Source: Staphylotrichum longicolle
Taxonomy: Eukaryota > Ascomycota > Sordariomycetes > Sordariales > Chaetomiaceae
Assembly: GCA_019096155.1 (NCBI GenBank)
Contig: JAHCVI010000005.1
Span: 1,560,468 to 1,624,467, forward strand
Direction of reading: 5' to 3'
DNA length: 64,000 nucleotides
The position numbers and the translations under genes are program-made. Positions 44,309-55,904 of the stretch are shown piece after piece. The stretch's first letter is position 1, and each line of letters begins with the position of its first letter. The notes under the pieces were generated by a model. That model made no database searches, was not told the origin of the DNA, and saw only the letters and a list, made by a program, of their open reading frames with translations.

Positions 44309-45269
44309 GGCGTCAACGGTAGAAAGGGAAAAAACGAAGTTGAGGAATGGCGGGTTGGCCTGGCCGAAAAAGAAAACGGGAAACAGGGACGAACTTTCAA
44401 AAGGGGGGATGCGCGGTCTCGCTTGCTACTTCATGTTTGTTGCTTGGTGGGGGAAAATTAAACGTGAGGTGGTTGGACGCTGAGCACAGAGCAAAGTTTT
44501 GGGTCGCTAGCGCCAACAAGCCGCTGGACCTGCCCACCGGTTATTTGAGATGAATATCTATGCAAACTTATGGCACTGGCGGCAAACGATTGGATTACGG
44601 GTGCGCTGCGGCGTGGGCGGCTGAGAAGCAGGGTACCTAGGTAAGGTAAGGTTTCCTGCTGCAGGTGAGGCACAGCGATTGCCTGTCCCCGGTCGGCGGT
44701 CGCCCTGTATCCCACCGGTTTGAGAGAAATGGATTAAATATCTCAACCCTCGTTGTTTAAAGTCCAACTTAGCATCATTCTGTTCTTTGCCAGTCTCACG
44801 GCTGCTATGGAGTCGAATCCCCCTTCCGACTCGTTTTTCTGAGCCTCTGGTCTTGGTGCACGCCCCGGTGGTCGCGTTTACGACACTTCTGGTAGCTCTG
44901 GTCTTGTTATCTTCTTCGCTGGCACAACCAGACGTCGGAGGGCTGATATTATGTTGTTGGTCGGGGTCCTTGCGGCCCGGCACAACGCATTCTTGGCCGT
45001 GCTTCTGCGAGCCCCATTTGAACGTTTGACCAATCAAAGACAAGAGCACAGTCGTGCTTTCGGGGTCTCTCACGTGCAAGGCACTTCAGCCGCTCAACGC
45101 TGATTCCTCGACACTTGTGACCCGTCTTCTTAGAAAACCACTGCGGATTTCCGAGCATCTTAACTGCTTCTGCACAAATCTGCGTTCCCATCCGCACTTT
45201 CTACTCAAAAATAGGTCTTATCTTTCCAGGGTCGCAACCTTTGACTACCAAATACAAGCGTCCATCACC
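44309..45269. other. Intergenic 961 bp, divergent
   Basis: Lies between the MBOAT gene and the zinc-finger gene. No coding signal seen. Confidence 0.35.
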
Positions 45270-47258
45270 ATGGGACGAGATGCAATTGAGTTACGACGGC
45301 ATTGGTTTTGTGTAAGTGTTGAACAGATGTTATCATTTTTTGGGACTGGCTGGGGCTAAACGAGATGCCGCTTATCGTAGCATGATTGTAACTTTGGGCC
45401 TCTAGATCTTCAAGAGGTGTATTGCGCGAATTGCCAGCATCCCCGGTGCACTTATTGTGAAGTCATCAAGTTCAGAAACCCGGTAAGTTTACATGGTGTC
45501 ACATCTCTCAGCAGGCTCGCAGGGCAATGTTGTGCCTCGGCATCATTTCACTCTGTTGGGGAATGCTTTGAGGATAGTGACTAACGAAGTGCAGGCCGAG
45601 ACTGCACACGGAGTCGGCCAGAGCAAGGAGCCTGCTCGAAAGGAGCTGTTTGCAATCTCGGGAGGGCCATCCGACAAACACAACAAGGGGACACGCAGCG
45701 TACCACACAAACACTCCAAGGTAGTAGAAGATGGAGAGTCCGACAAGATGCCACTCCCACGCAGATTATCCTACGACAATGCCCGCACCGCGGCGTCAAC
45801 AGGGGATAGTTTCCATGCCGCGGTCCCTGCTCATCCTGTTGCTCGATCGAACGAGAACCATTCACAGAGCCTTGAACCGGAAGTGCATCCCACGGGCCAT
45901 AGAATAGAATCAGGCACAACTGACTAGGGCAACAACAGCACAGCCGCTGTCAAGAACGAAGTCTCGCCCAGCTTATCACCATGGAGCAATGTGCAGGACG
46001 ATGCAACATGTTCGGCACAGACTCTGCCTTCGACAGACGCGTCATTTGACTCAGAGTTGCTCTCGATGTCGGATGCTTCTGACGCAGACTCCTTCTCTGT
46101 AAACGTAATAGACCCAGCGATCACGGTCCTGCGGGATGCTATCGTCCGTCAGCTGGTCTCCGGCTATGAAGCTGCGGTAACCGAGGCGATTTCAGGGGAC
46201 GGTGCGACGACTTCTACGGGTTCAGGCACGCTGCCGACCCCTGCATCCTCCAGGACCGCCCCCTCCTGTCGAAAGAGGATATCTGCCCAGGTGGGAGACG
46301 ACGAGGATACAGATTCCGATGACGGAAATTCACCGCGCCTGCCCAAACGAACAAAACATCGCCATTCTGCGGGAGGTCCCAAAGGATATTCGCATGCCCT
46401 TTCTGGAAGGACGACCCAGACAGACACCCCCGCTGCTTTTCAAAAATCCTAAGCCGAATTCGCGACGTCAAGCAGCACCTGACGCGCAAGCATAGCCCGG
46501 AGTTCTACTGCGACCGCTGCTCCACCATCTTTCCGAATGACCAAAGTCGCCGGCGGCACGTCAACCACGAAGCCGGCCGGTCCTGTCTCCCCTCGTCCCA
46601 GCTGGACGGCATCACCCACCAGCAGCGGGTGCAGATGTCGCGCAAATCGGACCGCAAGCTTTCCGAGGAGGAGCAGTGGTTTGTGATCTGGGACATTGTC
46701 TTCCCCGGCCGTCGACGGCCCGACTCACCTTATCGAGATGAAAACATTTCAGCGGGTTTGTACTCGTTTCGCAGATACTGCCAGACGCATGGCCCGGCGC
46801 TGTTGGACGATGAGATGCAGTCCATGATCGCCTCGAACACCTGGTCGGACCTTGACATCTCCGGGGAAGGAAGGCGGCACATTCTGGAGTGGGCTCTGGA
46901 CGAAGGGCTCGACCGCGTATTTGGCGCATGGCGCTCGCGAACATCACGGGCAGCACCGAGTGACAGCAACACCCTGCCGCTGTTGCAAGACGCAGCCCCA
47001 TGGGAGTCGTCCCTGGATGACAGTGGCTTAGCTTTCAGGACACAGCTGCCAATCAACCATGATGTGGCAGACACCATACCAGTCGGTGGTCTTGACACTG
47101 CAAATGACGTGACTGGTCAAGACGAAGTGTTAGTGGAAAGGGAAGAAGGGGTGCCGGAGCCGAGCGCCCACCAAGACGACGACTACATTTTCTCTGACTT
47201 GCAGTTTGACTTTGTATTTGAAGACTTCATTTCAGATCCTACTTTAGGGCAGTTCTAG
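45270..47258 (+). pseudogene. Zinc-finger protein gene with a frameshift and in-frame stop
   Basis: Exons 45270-45311 and 45381-45482 encode RRHWFC/HDC and CANCQHPRCTYC, a zinc-ribbon N-terminus. A third exon starts at 45595. Its frame hits TAG at 45925-45927 but continues open after it (acidic Ser/Asp-rich) to about 46380. The conserved domain then lies in another frame: QRIFACPFWKDDPDRHPRC, RDVKQHLTRKH and FYCDRCSTIF...HEAGRSC, a C2HC/C2H2-type array common in Sordariomycetes, followed by LSEEEQWFVIWDIVFPGRR. Adding one base in the CCC run at 46378-46380 would join the frames; no splice pair does. A 45-nt phase-0 intron (45883-45927) could remove the TAG but its branch spacing is poor. Either decayed or mis-sequenced. 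Confidence 0.7.
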
Positions 47259-47782
47259 GCGTTTGGAGGGTATACCTGGTCAAAAGGTGTCCGGCGGACT
47301 GGTTGATAGTCGTTAAGGGGACGAGTGAAACGTTATCCGGCACTGGCTCCACAAGAGCAAGCACATCACCACTAATAGCTGTTGCAACCCGTATTTGTAT
47401 GTTGAAAACCCAATTGAGCTTGACCGCACCCTCAAACTGGCCCACTGGCCTTCGGGAAGAATAGGTGTCTTTGACCGAGCCAAGTCATAGCATGGGACGC
47501 AGAGGTGGTACAACAACAACAACAACAACAACGCAATGGGGTGCGAGCACAGAATACCTCACGCCGCTGGAAAGATGCAGAAGTTGAACAGAAATAACTT
47601 AAAGCTCCCTGTTTCAGGCTCTTCCCCCTTCCCAATCTACATGACCGTGCAATCGTTGGGCTGGTTGGCCATCGTGGTCAGTTTCGAGACATCACAAGAT
47701 GACACACGGCCAACCTATTGCAGAGGCAGCAGCAGAGCAGCAAGTGGGACCGCCTGCGCGAGCGCCGCCGCGAGGATCCTCC
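47259..47782. other. Intergenic 524 bp with (CAA)n
   Basis: No gene. Holds a CAA trinucleotide repeat at about 47510-47532. Confidence 0.4.
47510..47532. repeat. (CAA)n microsatellite
   Basis: Seven to eight uninterrupted CAA units. Confidence 0.85.
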
Positions 47783-48655
47783 TTAGCTCGGGTACTTTGC
47801 TCGCCCCCAAGAAAGTTTCAGCCGCTGCCTTTCAGCCGTCCAACTGCCCGAGTGGAACGAAGTGGAAACTGGGGGACTTGGAAGGGTCACTGGGTCCTTG
47901 AAAAAGAATTTGGCTCGCTCGCGTCGCGGTTCTATCTTCCGCAAGGCCTCGATCTCGCGCAGCTTGGAGATGACGGCCCCGGTCCGAATCGAGCTGCTTG
48001 CCAGCCGTCAGGGCCACGCGGCCGCCAGTCTCAATCAGCTCTGCTGGATCTGCAGCTCTACTGGAGTTCTGAACTGGGCAAGCCGCCGCATGATGGCGGT
48101 TGCCGACTGGGCGTTGTCGTCGTGCCGCATGACCCTTGTCGCCCCAGACGTCGCGCTTGCGCGCTCGTTCTTTCGGATTCGGACAGCTGGTTCCACATGG
48201 TCGTGGCAATGATGACGCGCTGGTAGGCGTTTTCGCCCAGCAGCTTCTTGAAGAGCCGTGTCCGTCGCACCTCACTACCCTGGAGACGGGGTTGGTTGAT
48301 GGGCTGGAGGAAGAGGATCCCCGTGAGCAGAACGCCCTCGGTGTAGGTGTGGGCCATGTAGGCGGCGATGAGGCCGAGGATGTCGGCGTCGGATCTCTCC
48401 GAGTCGTCAAACCCTGGGGTGTCGATGAGGGTGACTCTCCTGCCGTCAAGATTGAAGGTTATGGGGATGATGTCCTGCGTGCCTGTGTCCCTGGCGTCAG
48501 TGTCATGGTGAGAGAACTGCTTGAGGACAGGACCTACACGAATCGATGCCATGGCCGATTGCGAGATCAGTGCGTCCTGTTGCCCTCGACACAAACGTTG
48601 TCTTGCCAGCTCCAGTAACGCCAATGACGGCGATCAATGTTTCGGTGCGCGCCAT
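47783..48655 (-). pseudogene. P-loop GTPase (AIG1/septin-like G domain), multiply frameshifted
   Basis: Start 48655; exon 48655-48538, GT..AG intron, then exon from 48482. The G domain is clean: GVTGAGKTTF (P-loop), TLIDTPGFDDSE (G3) and VIIATTMWNQL (G4-like). After that the homologous protein jumps between frames: RARKRDVWGD, then VMRHDDNAQSATAIMRRLAQ, then ELIETGGRVALTAGKQLDS, then ISKLREIEALRKIEPRRERA with a coiled-coil tail ending at TAA (47783-47785). Switches fall near 48160-48183, 48130-48138, 48035-48048 and 47975-47985. Each fits a one-base indel and none is explained by splicing. The region still reads as this family throughout, so decay is recent or the sequence is faulty. A paralogous GTPase lies head-to-head at 49515. 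Confidence 0.75.
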
Positions 48656-49514
48656 GTGTTTTCGGTTTCTTGACTATTGTCAGAGTTGGGCTGCCCGGGT
48701 ACGGCAGAGATGACAATGGAGGAGAAGTGGGGGAGACACCAGGTAATACACACAACAGAGCTCACTGCCGGCCCTCTGCCAGCATGAGAAGAAGGGTGTG
48801 AGAGAGCCTTGCGAGACGAGGCTCCCAGCTGGGCGCATGCGTCTTAGGCAGAGCTGCATTAGCCGACACATCCTAGAGCAGACTCTGGGACTGGGCTTTC
48901 AGCCCTCGATGCCCGATGCATCTGAGGGCAATAGTTTGTGCGGCTGGGGTATTTCCACCATGTGTCTGTACGAATCTAGGATTTGCAACCCAACAACGGC
49001 TACGGAACTGTGTTACCACCCATTCAGAGAAGCCGGGCTGCAACCAGTCGGAGTTGATTCACGCAACGGCATAGTAAATATATCGTCTTGGAGTCCTGAC
49101 CTTTGTGGTGTGGCTAATTTTCAGCACATTCAACTGCACCAATCAATCCTCTTTGATGGCTTGCTAATGGGGTGATTGCGTGTTCTCGGCGTGCATAGTT
49201 GTGACACGACATCAAGCCACTGTTACTGGGACACGCGTGGGCATGGGACGCCGCATTTCCTGACATGTCAGTCAGCCACGGCTGATTTACTGGATGCGCC
49301 ACCGCCCGACCGGATAGGCACCGAAGCCTTGGGACTCGAACCCTTTGAGCATGTGGTCTTGGGACTTGGACGAGTGCCGATGTGCCGATTGAGGCATTCA
49401 AGTTCTCCCTCCTTCTCCTCCCCGCGACACTCCTGCGTCCCTCACCAGGCGCAACGCCAGGCTTAAGGCTTTCATCTGCCCTGGTCACTGAAACTCTTCG
49501 TTGAGCTCCATCAA
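48656..49514. other. Intergenic 859 bp between divergent GTPase genes
   Basis: Shared upstream region of the two GTPase genes. No further gene was recognised. Confidence 0.4.
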
Positions 49515-50807
49515 ATGGTTCTGGTGCCCCTCGACATGAACACAGAACACTTCGTGCCTCAGGGCGAACCTGCCCTCACCAACGAGCCCTCTCACTACCC
49601 ACAACCCGTCAATAGCGGAATGGCTGCTCCTGTCCTTGACCCAACGCCTCAGAGTTTTGTGGCCAACATGCCTAGTGAAGAAAAGAGACATTTTTGCCTC
49701 CTCCTCCTCGGACCGTCCGGCTCAGGAAAGTCCACCTTCATCGCAGCGGCCGCTGGACTCGACCCAAACGCTGGGATCATCGGACACGGCCTCGACTCAT
49801 GTAGGTCATCCACCTGCTCGTAGCCTGACACAAACCTCACCTCCTTCAACCCAGACACAACCACCTGCAACCAATACCAATTCTCCCGCGCCGGCGCCCT
49901 CATCACCCTCCTCGACACCCCGGGCCTCAACGACACCTCGCGCAACGACCTCGACATCCTCACCACCATCGCGGGCTTCCTCGCCAACCCGCCCGCCCCC
50001 ATCTCCGGCGTCATCTTCACGCACAACATCACCTCCAACCGCGCGACCGGCTCCACCCGCCTGGCCCTCGACATCGCGCGCGGGCTCTGTGGCTCCCGCT
50101 TCTACCCGCACCTTACCCTGCTCACGACCATGTGGAACAAGCTGCCCAGCGAGGACGCGCTGGCCGAGTGCGTGCGCCGCGAGGGCCAGTTCCTGGCGTC
50201 GCCCTCCCACTGGGGCGACCTCGCGGTCGCGGGGTGTCAGGTGCAGCGGTTCGACGGGAGCCGGGCGGCGGCGGAGCGGGTGCTGGAGGCGGTGCTGGCG
50301 CGCGCGGCAAGCCTGCCGGTGGGGGACGGGGTTGGGGTCGGGGTGGTGCCGCAGATGGTGGTGGAGCTGCGGGCGGGGATGCCCGTGGAGGAGACAGGGG
50401 CGGGGATGGTGGTCGTGACGGAGAGGAGGAGGAGGGAGAGGGAGCGGGAGGAGGAGTTGATTGCGATGAGGGAGGAGGAGGAGGAGAGGCTGCGGGAGGA
50501 GAGGGCTCAGAGGGCGCGGCTGGATCGTCGCCAGGGCCACCATGGGAGGCGGTCGAGCAGCGCCCGTCATCACCGGACGGGATCTTCAGCATCCCGTAGC
50601 TCTGTCGGCGGGAGGCACCATGATGACCGTGAAGTGCGGTATGAGCGGGAAGACCCCATGGCCTATGGCGATGGGGGATATGACCAAATGGGACGTCGGG
50701 TTGAGCCGCGTGTGGTGCAAGTCAACCCCCCGCGGCCATCACGGGGGAATCAGCCCCGGCGAGGTTTCTTTGATCTTGGTGTCGTACAAGTATTCTTTCG
50801 TGGATAA
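49515..50807 (+). CDS. P-loop GTPase with C-terminal coiled coil
   Basis: Exons 49515-49800 and 49855-50807 give 412 residues. GTP-binding marks are GPSGSGKST at residues 66-74, LLDTPGLND (G3) and LTLLTTMWNKL (G4-like). The G-domain layout matches the broken GTPase on the other side of the intergenic region, so the two are paralogues. After the G domain a highly charged helix (RRREREREEE...REERAQRARL) forms a coiled coil, and the tail is Arg/His/Ser-rich. Such GTPases resemble AIG1/GIMAP or septin-like families of innate responses, but fungal members are uncharacterised. In-frame ATGs at 49536 and 49620 are alternative starts. Confidence 0.82.
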
Positions 50808-50994
50808 GGTAGTTGTCAGCCTTGAGAAGTGCCCTGAGACATGGGTTTGAACTGTTCTGCCATTCGGCCGGACGTAGAACAAGGCGTGTCTGCAAGTTGG
50901 TCCTGCAAAGTTACGTGTACTGACACGCAGCCTCATGCATCAGCGGATAAAAAAAATATCTTGATTTTTGACCAGAGAGACAAAAGATCAAGTC

Positions 50995-51066
50995 TAGCTG
51001 CGACTCGTTTCGATCGAGTGACCTCCGGGTTATGAGCCCGGCGCGCTTCCGCTGCGCCACGCAGCT
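50995..51066 (-). tRNA. tRNA-Met(CAU)
   Basis: 72 nt. The acceptor stem AGCTGCG/CGCAGCT pairs fully. The anticodon stem CCGGG/CCCGG encloses loop CTCATAA with anticodon CAT, and the T arm ACTCG/CGAGT encloses ATCGAAA. No intron. The sequence looks like elongator Met. Confidence 0.93.
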
Positions 51067-51200
51067 GTTGCTGGTTGACTTGTTGAAGGAACGACCGGAT
51101 ATTGCACTGAAGAACCCGTCGTGGATGGGGACACGGGATGAAGCCCTAAGTGGATATCGTCGTGACCCTGTCTCCGCTGTGGTGGGTAACTCGTAATGAG

Positions 51201-51206
51201 AGATAA
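51201..51206 (+). promoter_or_regulatory. AGATAA, possible GATA-factor site
   Basis: Matches HGATAR, the site of AreA/NIT2 nitrogen regulators, and lies between the tRNAs about 670 bp upstream of nitrate reductase. A single site is weak evidence, because functional sites are usually clustered. Confidence 0.2.
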
Positions 51207-51260
51207 AAAAAAATAACAGAAACGGCATGTCGGTCCCGAAGAGCAAAATATGAGGTTGTT

Positions 51261-51345
51261 AGGTCCTACCCGGAATCGAACCGGGGTTGCCGGAATGTCC
51301 TGAAGAAGTCAGAATCCGGAGTGATAACCGCTACACTATAGAACC
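51261..51345 (-). tRNA. tRNA-Gln(CUG) with 13-nt intron
   Basis: Acceptor GGTTCTA pairs with TAGGACC; T arm CCGGG/CCCGG with TTCGAT loop. The anticodon loop begins TTCTGA, anticodon CTG. A 13-nt intron (CTTCTTCAGGACA) sits one base 3' of the anticodon, the canonical nuclear position. Length 85 nt including the intron. Confidence 0.9.
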
Positions 51346-51875
51346 TTGCGAGTCCTGCCGGTTGGCTGCTGGCGGTCCATTTCCTGTCCCCATCAACTAC
51401 CATCCCATTGAGGTTGCTCCACAATCCCTGTCACCTCAACAGCAAAAGTTCCAAGTTGCCAGGCTCAATTGCCCTTGAGCCCCTCTTGTATCCAGGTTCT
51501 TGACAATGCTGACACTCGAAAACACCATCTCCGCGGCCCGTCAACATGGTGAGGGCTCGACGTTGCCCCTTCTGTCAGGCAAACCGGCATTCCAATTCCG
51601 AAACGGCCAATCACCAACTCCATGACACCGCCAAGACGTCATCCCGCACCCAAAGAGAACGAATCTCAGATCCGAGTGCATATATCAGCCAGAATGGACT
51701 TGGCAATGCTTGTTTACGACAGGATCACCTTGACTTTCATGAACCTTGGAACTTGGACACTCTGCTGCTACCTAGGTTGACCTGATGCACTTCATGTCAC
51801 ATTGAGTTTCACAACTGTTCTCACCTCACTCCGTCTTACACCAACTCGAAACTCGTTCAGCGCCGGTTCACAAAC
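51346..51875. other. Nitrate reductase upstream region
   Basis: 530 bp with no gene. A TATA-like TGCATATATC is near 51678. No clear nitrate-regulator (NirA/NIT4) palindrome was found. Confidence 0.35.
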
Positions 51876-54800
51876 ATGCCGCAACCCCATTACATCCCTT
51901 GGAAAATCAGTGTGACCGACCACCCGGGGTCATCGGAGCAGGACATTCAGGACGAACCCGACTGGGTCAATCTGCAAGCCCATGCCATTGGCTTCTTTAA
52001 CCATGATGGCCGGCGCCCGGGTCTCACGTATGATCGCGACCGCGAAGAGGAGATCGAGGCCGCCCGCCGTCTGCGCGAGGACCTGAAGAAGAGAGAGTCA
52101 AGTGGCGATCTGGTCAATTTCCGGGATCTGATCGAAAACCAGGAGGACTTCCATCTCCGGTATCCTGACAACCGATCGCTTGGCTGGCGATACGTGTTGG
52201 AGACAACGGAGGATTGGGTCAAGAACCAGGAGAACTGGCCCCTCAACATTGAGAAGCGGAAGCAAGAGAAGGAGGAGGCCGAGAGGAAGAAAAAGGAGGA
52301 GGAGGAAAAGAAGGGAGAGAGCGGCGGAGACGATGACCAGAAGGGGCAAAGCCAAGAAAAAGACAGCGAGTCCAAAGAAGAAGAGGAGAAGCCCGAACTC
52401 ACCCCTCAAGAACAGTCTCTGTTGGCCACTCTGCACCGAGAGTCCCAGTATAGAGCCAACCTCAAGGTCAACGACGGCAAGCAAAAGAGCCCCCAGACCA
52501 ACAACCGCTCGTCCATCACCATCGACGAGCAGGACCAATTCACTCCGGACAACTGGCTCCCCCGCTGCCCCGACCTCATCCGCCTCACCGGCAAACACCC
52601 CATGAATGCCGAGCCGCCCCTCGACCGCCTCTTGGATGGCGGGCTCATAACCCCGAACGAGCTCCACTTTGTCCGAAACCACGGCTCGGTCCCGCCCTCC
52701 TCTGGGAATTCCACCGCCTCGACATCACCACGCGGGACAACCGCACCCTCACCCTCACCATGCCCGAGCTCAAGACCCGCTACGCCGCCTCCGTCAAACA
52801 TCCCCATCACCATCGCCTGCACCGGCAACCGGCGCAAGGAGCTGAACCTCCTCCGCAAGACCAAAGGCGCAACAACGCCGCCGGCTCCGTGGGGTGCGCC
52901 TATTGGAAGGGCCCCACCCTCCGCTCCGTCCTCCTCTCCGCCGGCATTCCCTCCCCCACCGACTCTCCCTCCCCGACCACCACTTCCCCACCCGACGTCA
53001 ATGGGTCAACTTTGCCGGCGCCGACAACCCCAGCGAGGGCACCTACCAGACGTCCATCCCGACTACGCCATGGACCCGGCCAACGACGTGCTCCTCGCCA
53101 TGGAGAACGACCTACCCTTACCCCCGGACCACGGCTACCCCGTGCGGCTGATGATCCCCGGGTACGTTGGGGGCCGGTGCGTCAAGTGGCTGCGGCGCAT
53201 CTGGATCAGCGACGACGAGAACCAGAGCTACTACCACATCTGGGACAACCGGGTGGTGCCGCCGTTTGTGCGCGACAAGGACGGCGAGATGGCGCGCGCC
53301 CTGTTCCCGCACCCGAGCACCATCTGCAACGAGCAGATGCTCAACTCGGTGGTGTGCAAACCGGCGCACGGGGAGAGGATCGCGCTGAAAGAGGTGGAGA
53401 AGGGGAAGAAGTACACCGTGAGGGGGTTTGCGTACAACGGGGCCGGGCATGAGGTGCAGATGGTCGAGGTGTCGTTGGATGGCGGCGAGAATTGGTTGTA
53501 TGCGGCCAGGGAATTTCCCGACTACCCGATCAGGCATGGCAACAAGTTTTGGACGTGGGTATTTTGGAGCGTCGAGGTGGAGTTTGCGGATCTGGTGCGA
53601 GCGCCGAGCGTGGTGGTGAGGTGCTCAGATGCGGGCAAGAACATGCAGCCGAGGGAGTTCAAGTGGAATCTACTAGGCATGATGAACAACTCGTGGTATA
53701 CCGTCAAGGCGGAGACGGTACTGGATGGCGAGCGGCAGGACCCCGCGGTGCTGTTCCGGCATCCGACCGAGGCTGGGGGTTCGACTGGAGGATGGATGCA
53801 GCCGTCGGAGGAGCTGAAGATCTCGCAGGCCAAGCAGGAGGCTGCGACGCCCCAGAAGCAGTTCACTCGCGAGGAGATTGAAAAGCACGGTAAAGACGGC
53901 GACTGCTGGATTGTTGTTGACAACAAGGTGTACGATGTGACGAGTGTGCTGGCCTGGCATCCGGGCGGGAAGGCAGCGATCATGGCGCATGCCGGCAAGT
54001 GCCACAACGAGACCACCGAGGAATTCGCCAGTATCCATGACGATTTCGCGTATCAGAAGTTGCAAGGTAGGAATCCCTTTCACTGTGTTTGCTTCCTTCC
54101 TGACCACGTCACAGAATGCGTCCTGGGAGCAGTCACGCAAAAGACGGCCCAGTACATCAAGCAGATGGCCGAGACTGCCGCCAAGCAGAAAGCCGGGGAC
54201 GCGCAGGAACAAGGCGAGGGCAGCCAGCTCGCGCTGCAGAAGCACCGCTGGGTGCCCGTCAAGCTCATCGACCGTCGCGCTCTCTCCAAAGACACGCGCA
54301 CGTACACTTTTGAGCTGCCGCCGGGCAAGCCTGAGCTGGGCATCGGGACTTGTCAGCATCTCCAAGTCGGCTTCCACCTCCAGGACAAAATGCTCGTCCG
54401 ACCGTACACGCCAACTCGGCCGGTCATGCCTACCCCGCCAGCCAGCCCGCCGGGTGAAGCCTCTTCGAGCGCCAATGCGCCAGAACAGCAGAGAGAAAAT
54501 ACGAAGGAGAAGGAACCTCAATCCCAAAACCGCCCTCCCACACCCCCAGAATCACCCCCCCACTCGGGCTCAGACGACCCCCAACATGACGCAAGCAAAC
54601 CCAAAACCTTCGACCTAACCGTCAAGACCTACTTCCCCACCCCAGAGCAACCGGGCGGCGCCCTCTCCAACCTGCTCGACTGCATGCCGCTGGGCGAGGA
54701 AGTCGAGATCCGCGGCCCCACCGGCGACATCGTCTACCTCGGCAACTCCGACTTCCAGATCAGCAACCCCTTCTCGCCCGGCAAGCCACGCAAGCTGCAC

Positions 54801-55256
54801 TTCCCCCGCGTCAGCCTCGTTCTGGGCGGCAGCGGCATTACCCCCGGGTACGCGCTCATGGCGCGCATCGTGCAGGAGGCCGGGGACGAGACGCAGGTGC
54901 GGGCGGTGGACGCGAATAAGAGCGAGGAGGACATTTTGTTGAAGGAGGACCTGGACCGGTTTGAGAAGGAGAGCGAGGGAAGGGTCAAGACGGTGCATGT
55001 GCTGAGTCGGGCCGGGGAGGGGTGGAAGGGAGAGAAGGGGCGGGTGGATGGGGACCTCTTGAAGAGGGTGCTGTTTCCGCCTGAGAAGGGGAGCGTGGTG
55101 TTTTTGTGTGGGCCGCCGGGTTTGGTGCAGAAGGCGGCGCTGCCAGCGTTGAAAGGTATGGCTGCTCCTGTTGTGCTGCTTTGTGGTTGAGTGAATAGTT
55201 GCTGACTTTTGACAGAATGGGGATACGTGGAGGATGAGAATATGTTTGGATTTTAA
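51876..55256 (+). CDS. niaD: Nitrate reductase (NAD(P)H), with internal compensating frameshifts
   Basis: Exons 51876-54066, 54115-55155 and 55216-55256 read as 1090 residues. The enzyme reduces nitrate to nitrite. Order: N-terminal acidic extension, molybdenum-cofactor domain (C in IACTGNRRKE as Mo ligand, DHGYPVRLMIPGYVGGR), dimer domain, cytochrome b5 (WHPGGK, SIHDDF heme ligands), FAD domain (RPYTPTRPV), NAD domain (LGGSGITPG, FLCGPPG), ending EDENMFGF. Between 52695 and 53060 the frame is wrong: conserved LLWEFH, GSVGCAYWKGP and RRQWVNFAGADNPSEG blocks lie in other frames. Five one-base indels (missing, extra, missing, missing, missing) net to three, so no stop arises and the annotation looks intact. 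The b5 hinge intron is 48 nt and in frame. The N-terminal Glu/Lys-rich insert is unusually long. Confidence 0.9.
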
Positions 55257-55264
55257 GACAGTTC

Positions 55265-55298
<34 letters not shown>

Positions 55299-55904
55299 TT
55301 GTGGAGCGTGGTGTTGGTTGAGTTCCAGTGGGAAGGCATGGGCAGAAGTGTTGAGGTCTAAGTCTGCCGGGTGTTCTTTGTGCCACAGAAGTGGGGTTGC
55401 GGTTGCTCCATCAGTGCACTCACGGCATTTCTGTTTTTTTAAACTGGAAGTATATGCTCAGACCTACCTTCCCTGTCAAGACTGACCCTCGGCGAAGAAG
55501 GCGTCAGGTTTTCTCTGCTTCCATTCTTTTGGCAAAAAGGATTAATCTTCCTAGAATGGCAGGAGCGGAGACTTGAACGTCAATAGTCACGGAAGGCACA
55601 TGGCAGAAACCCGCGTGGGCGGGCTGCATCGTAGGAAAGTCGAGCCGGCTGGCACCTTCGAGATTTGGGGCGGGAAAGAGTGCAAGCAACACCGGCCAGG
55701 GCAGTGGCAGTCCGCTGGAGCTTGGGGATAAAGGCAGATCCCCGTTCCCTTCTCTCTCTCCTCTCTCTTTTCTCTCCAGAAACTTTTGCTCGCATCTTCA
55801 GCCCCAGCACCACATTATCGCCTCTTTTTGGTTCATTGCTTCATTGCTGCCCTCCATCAATCAGATAATCTCATCGCCAAATAGCCTGCGTTTTCGCCAT
55901 CATC
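55257..55904. other. Intergenic 648 bp with (GA)n
   Basis: 3' region of nitrate reductase and promoter of the secreted-protein gene. Short CT-rich tracts at 55745-55785. No gene. Confidence 0.4.
55267..55294. repeat. (GA)n microsatellite
   Basis: About fourteen GA dinucleotides, beginning about ten bases after the nitrate reductase stop. Confidence 0.9.

Noticed and set aside
47862..48212. 116-codon plus-strand frame over the broken GTPase
   Set aside because: Antisense of family-like sequence and without motifs of its own.
52695..53060. A genuine Pro/Ser-rich linker in nitrate reductase
   Set aside because: Conserved domain blocks are found in the other two frames across the same DNA, so the linker is a misreading.
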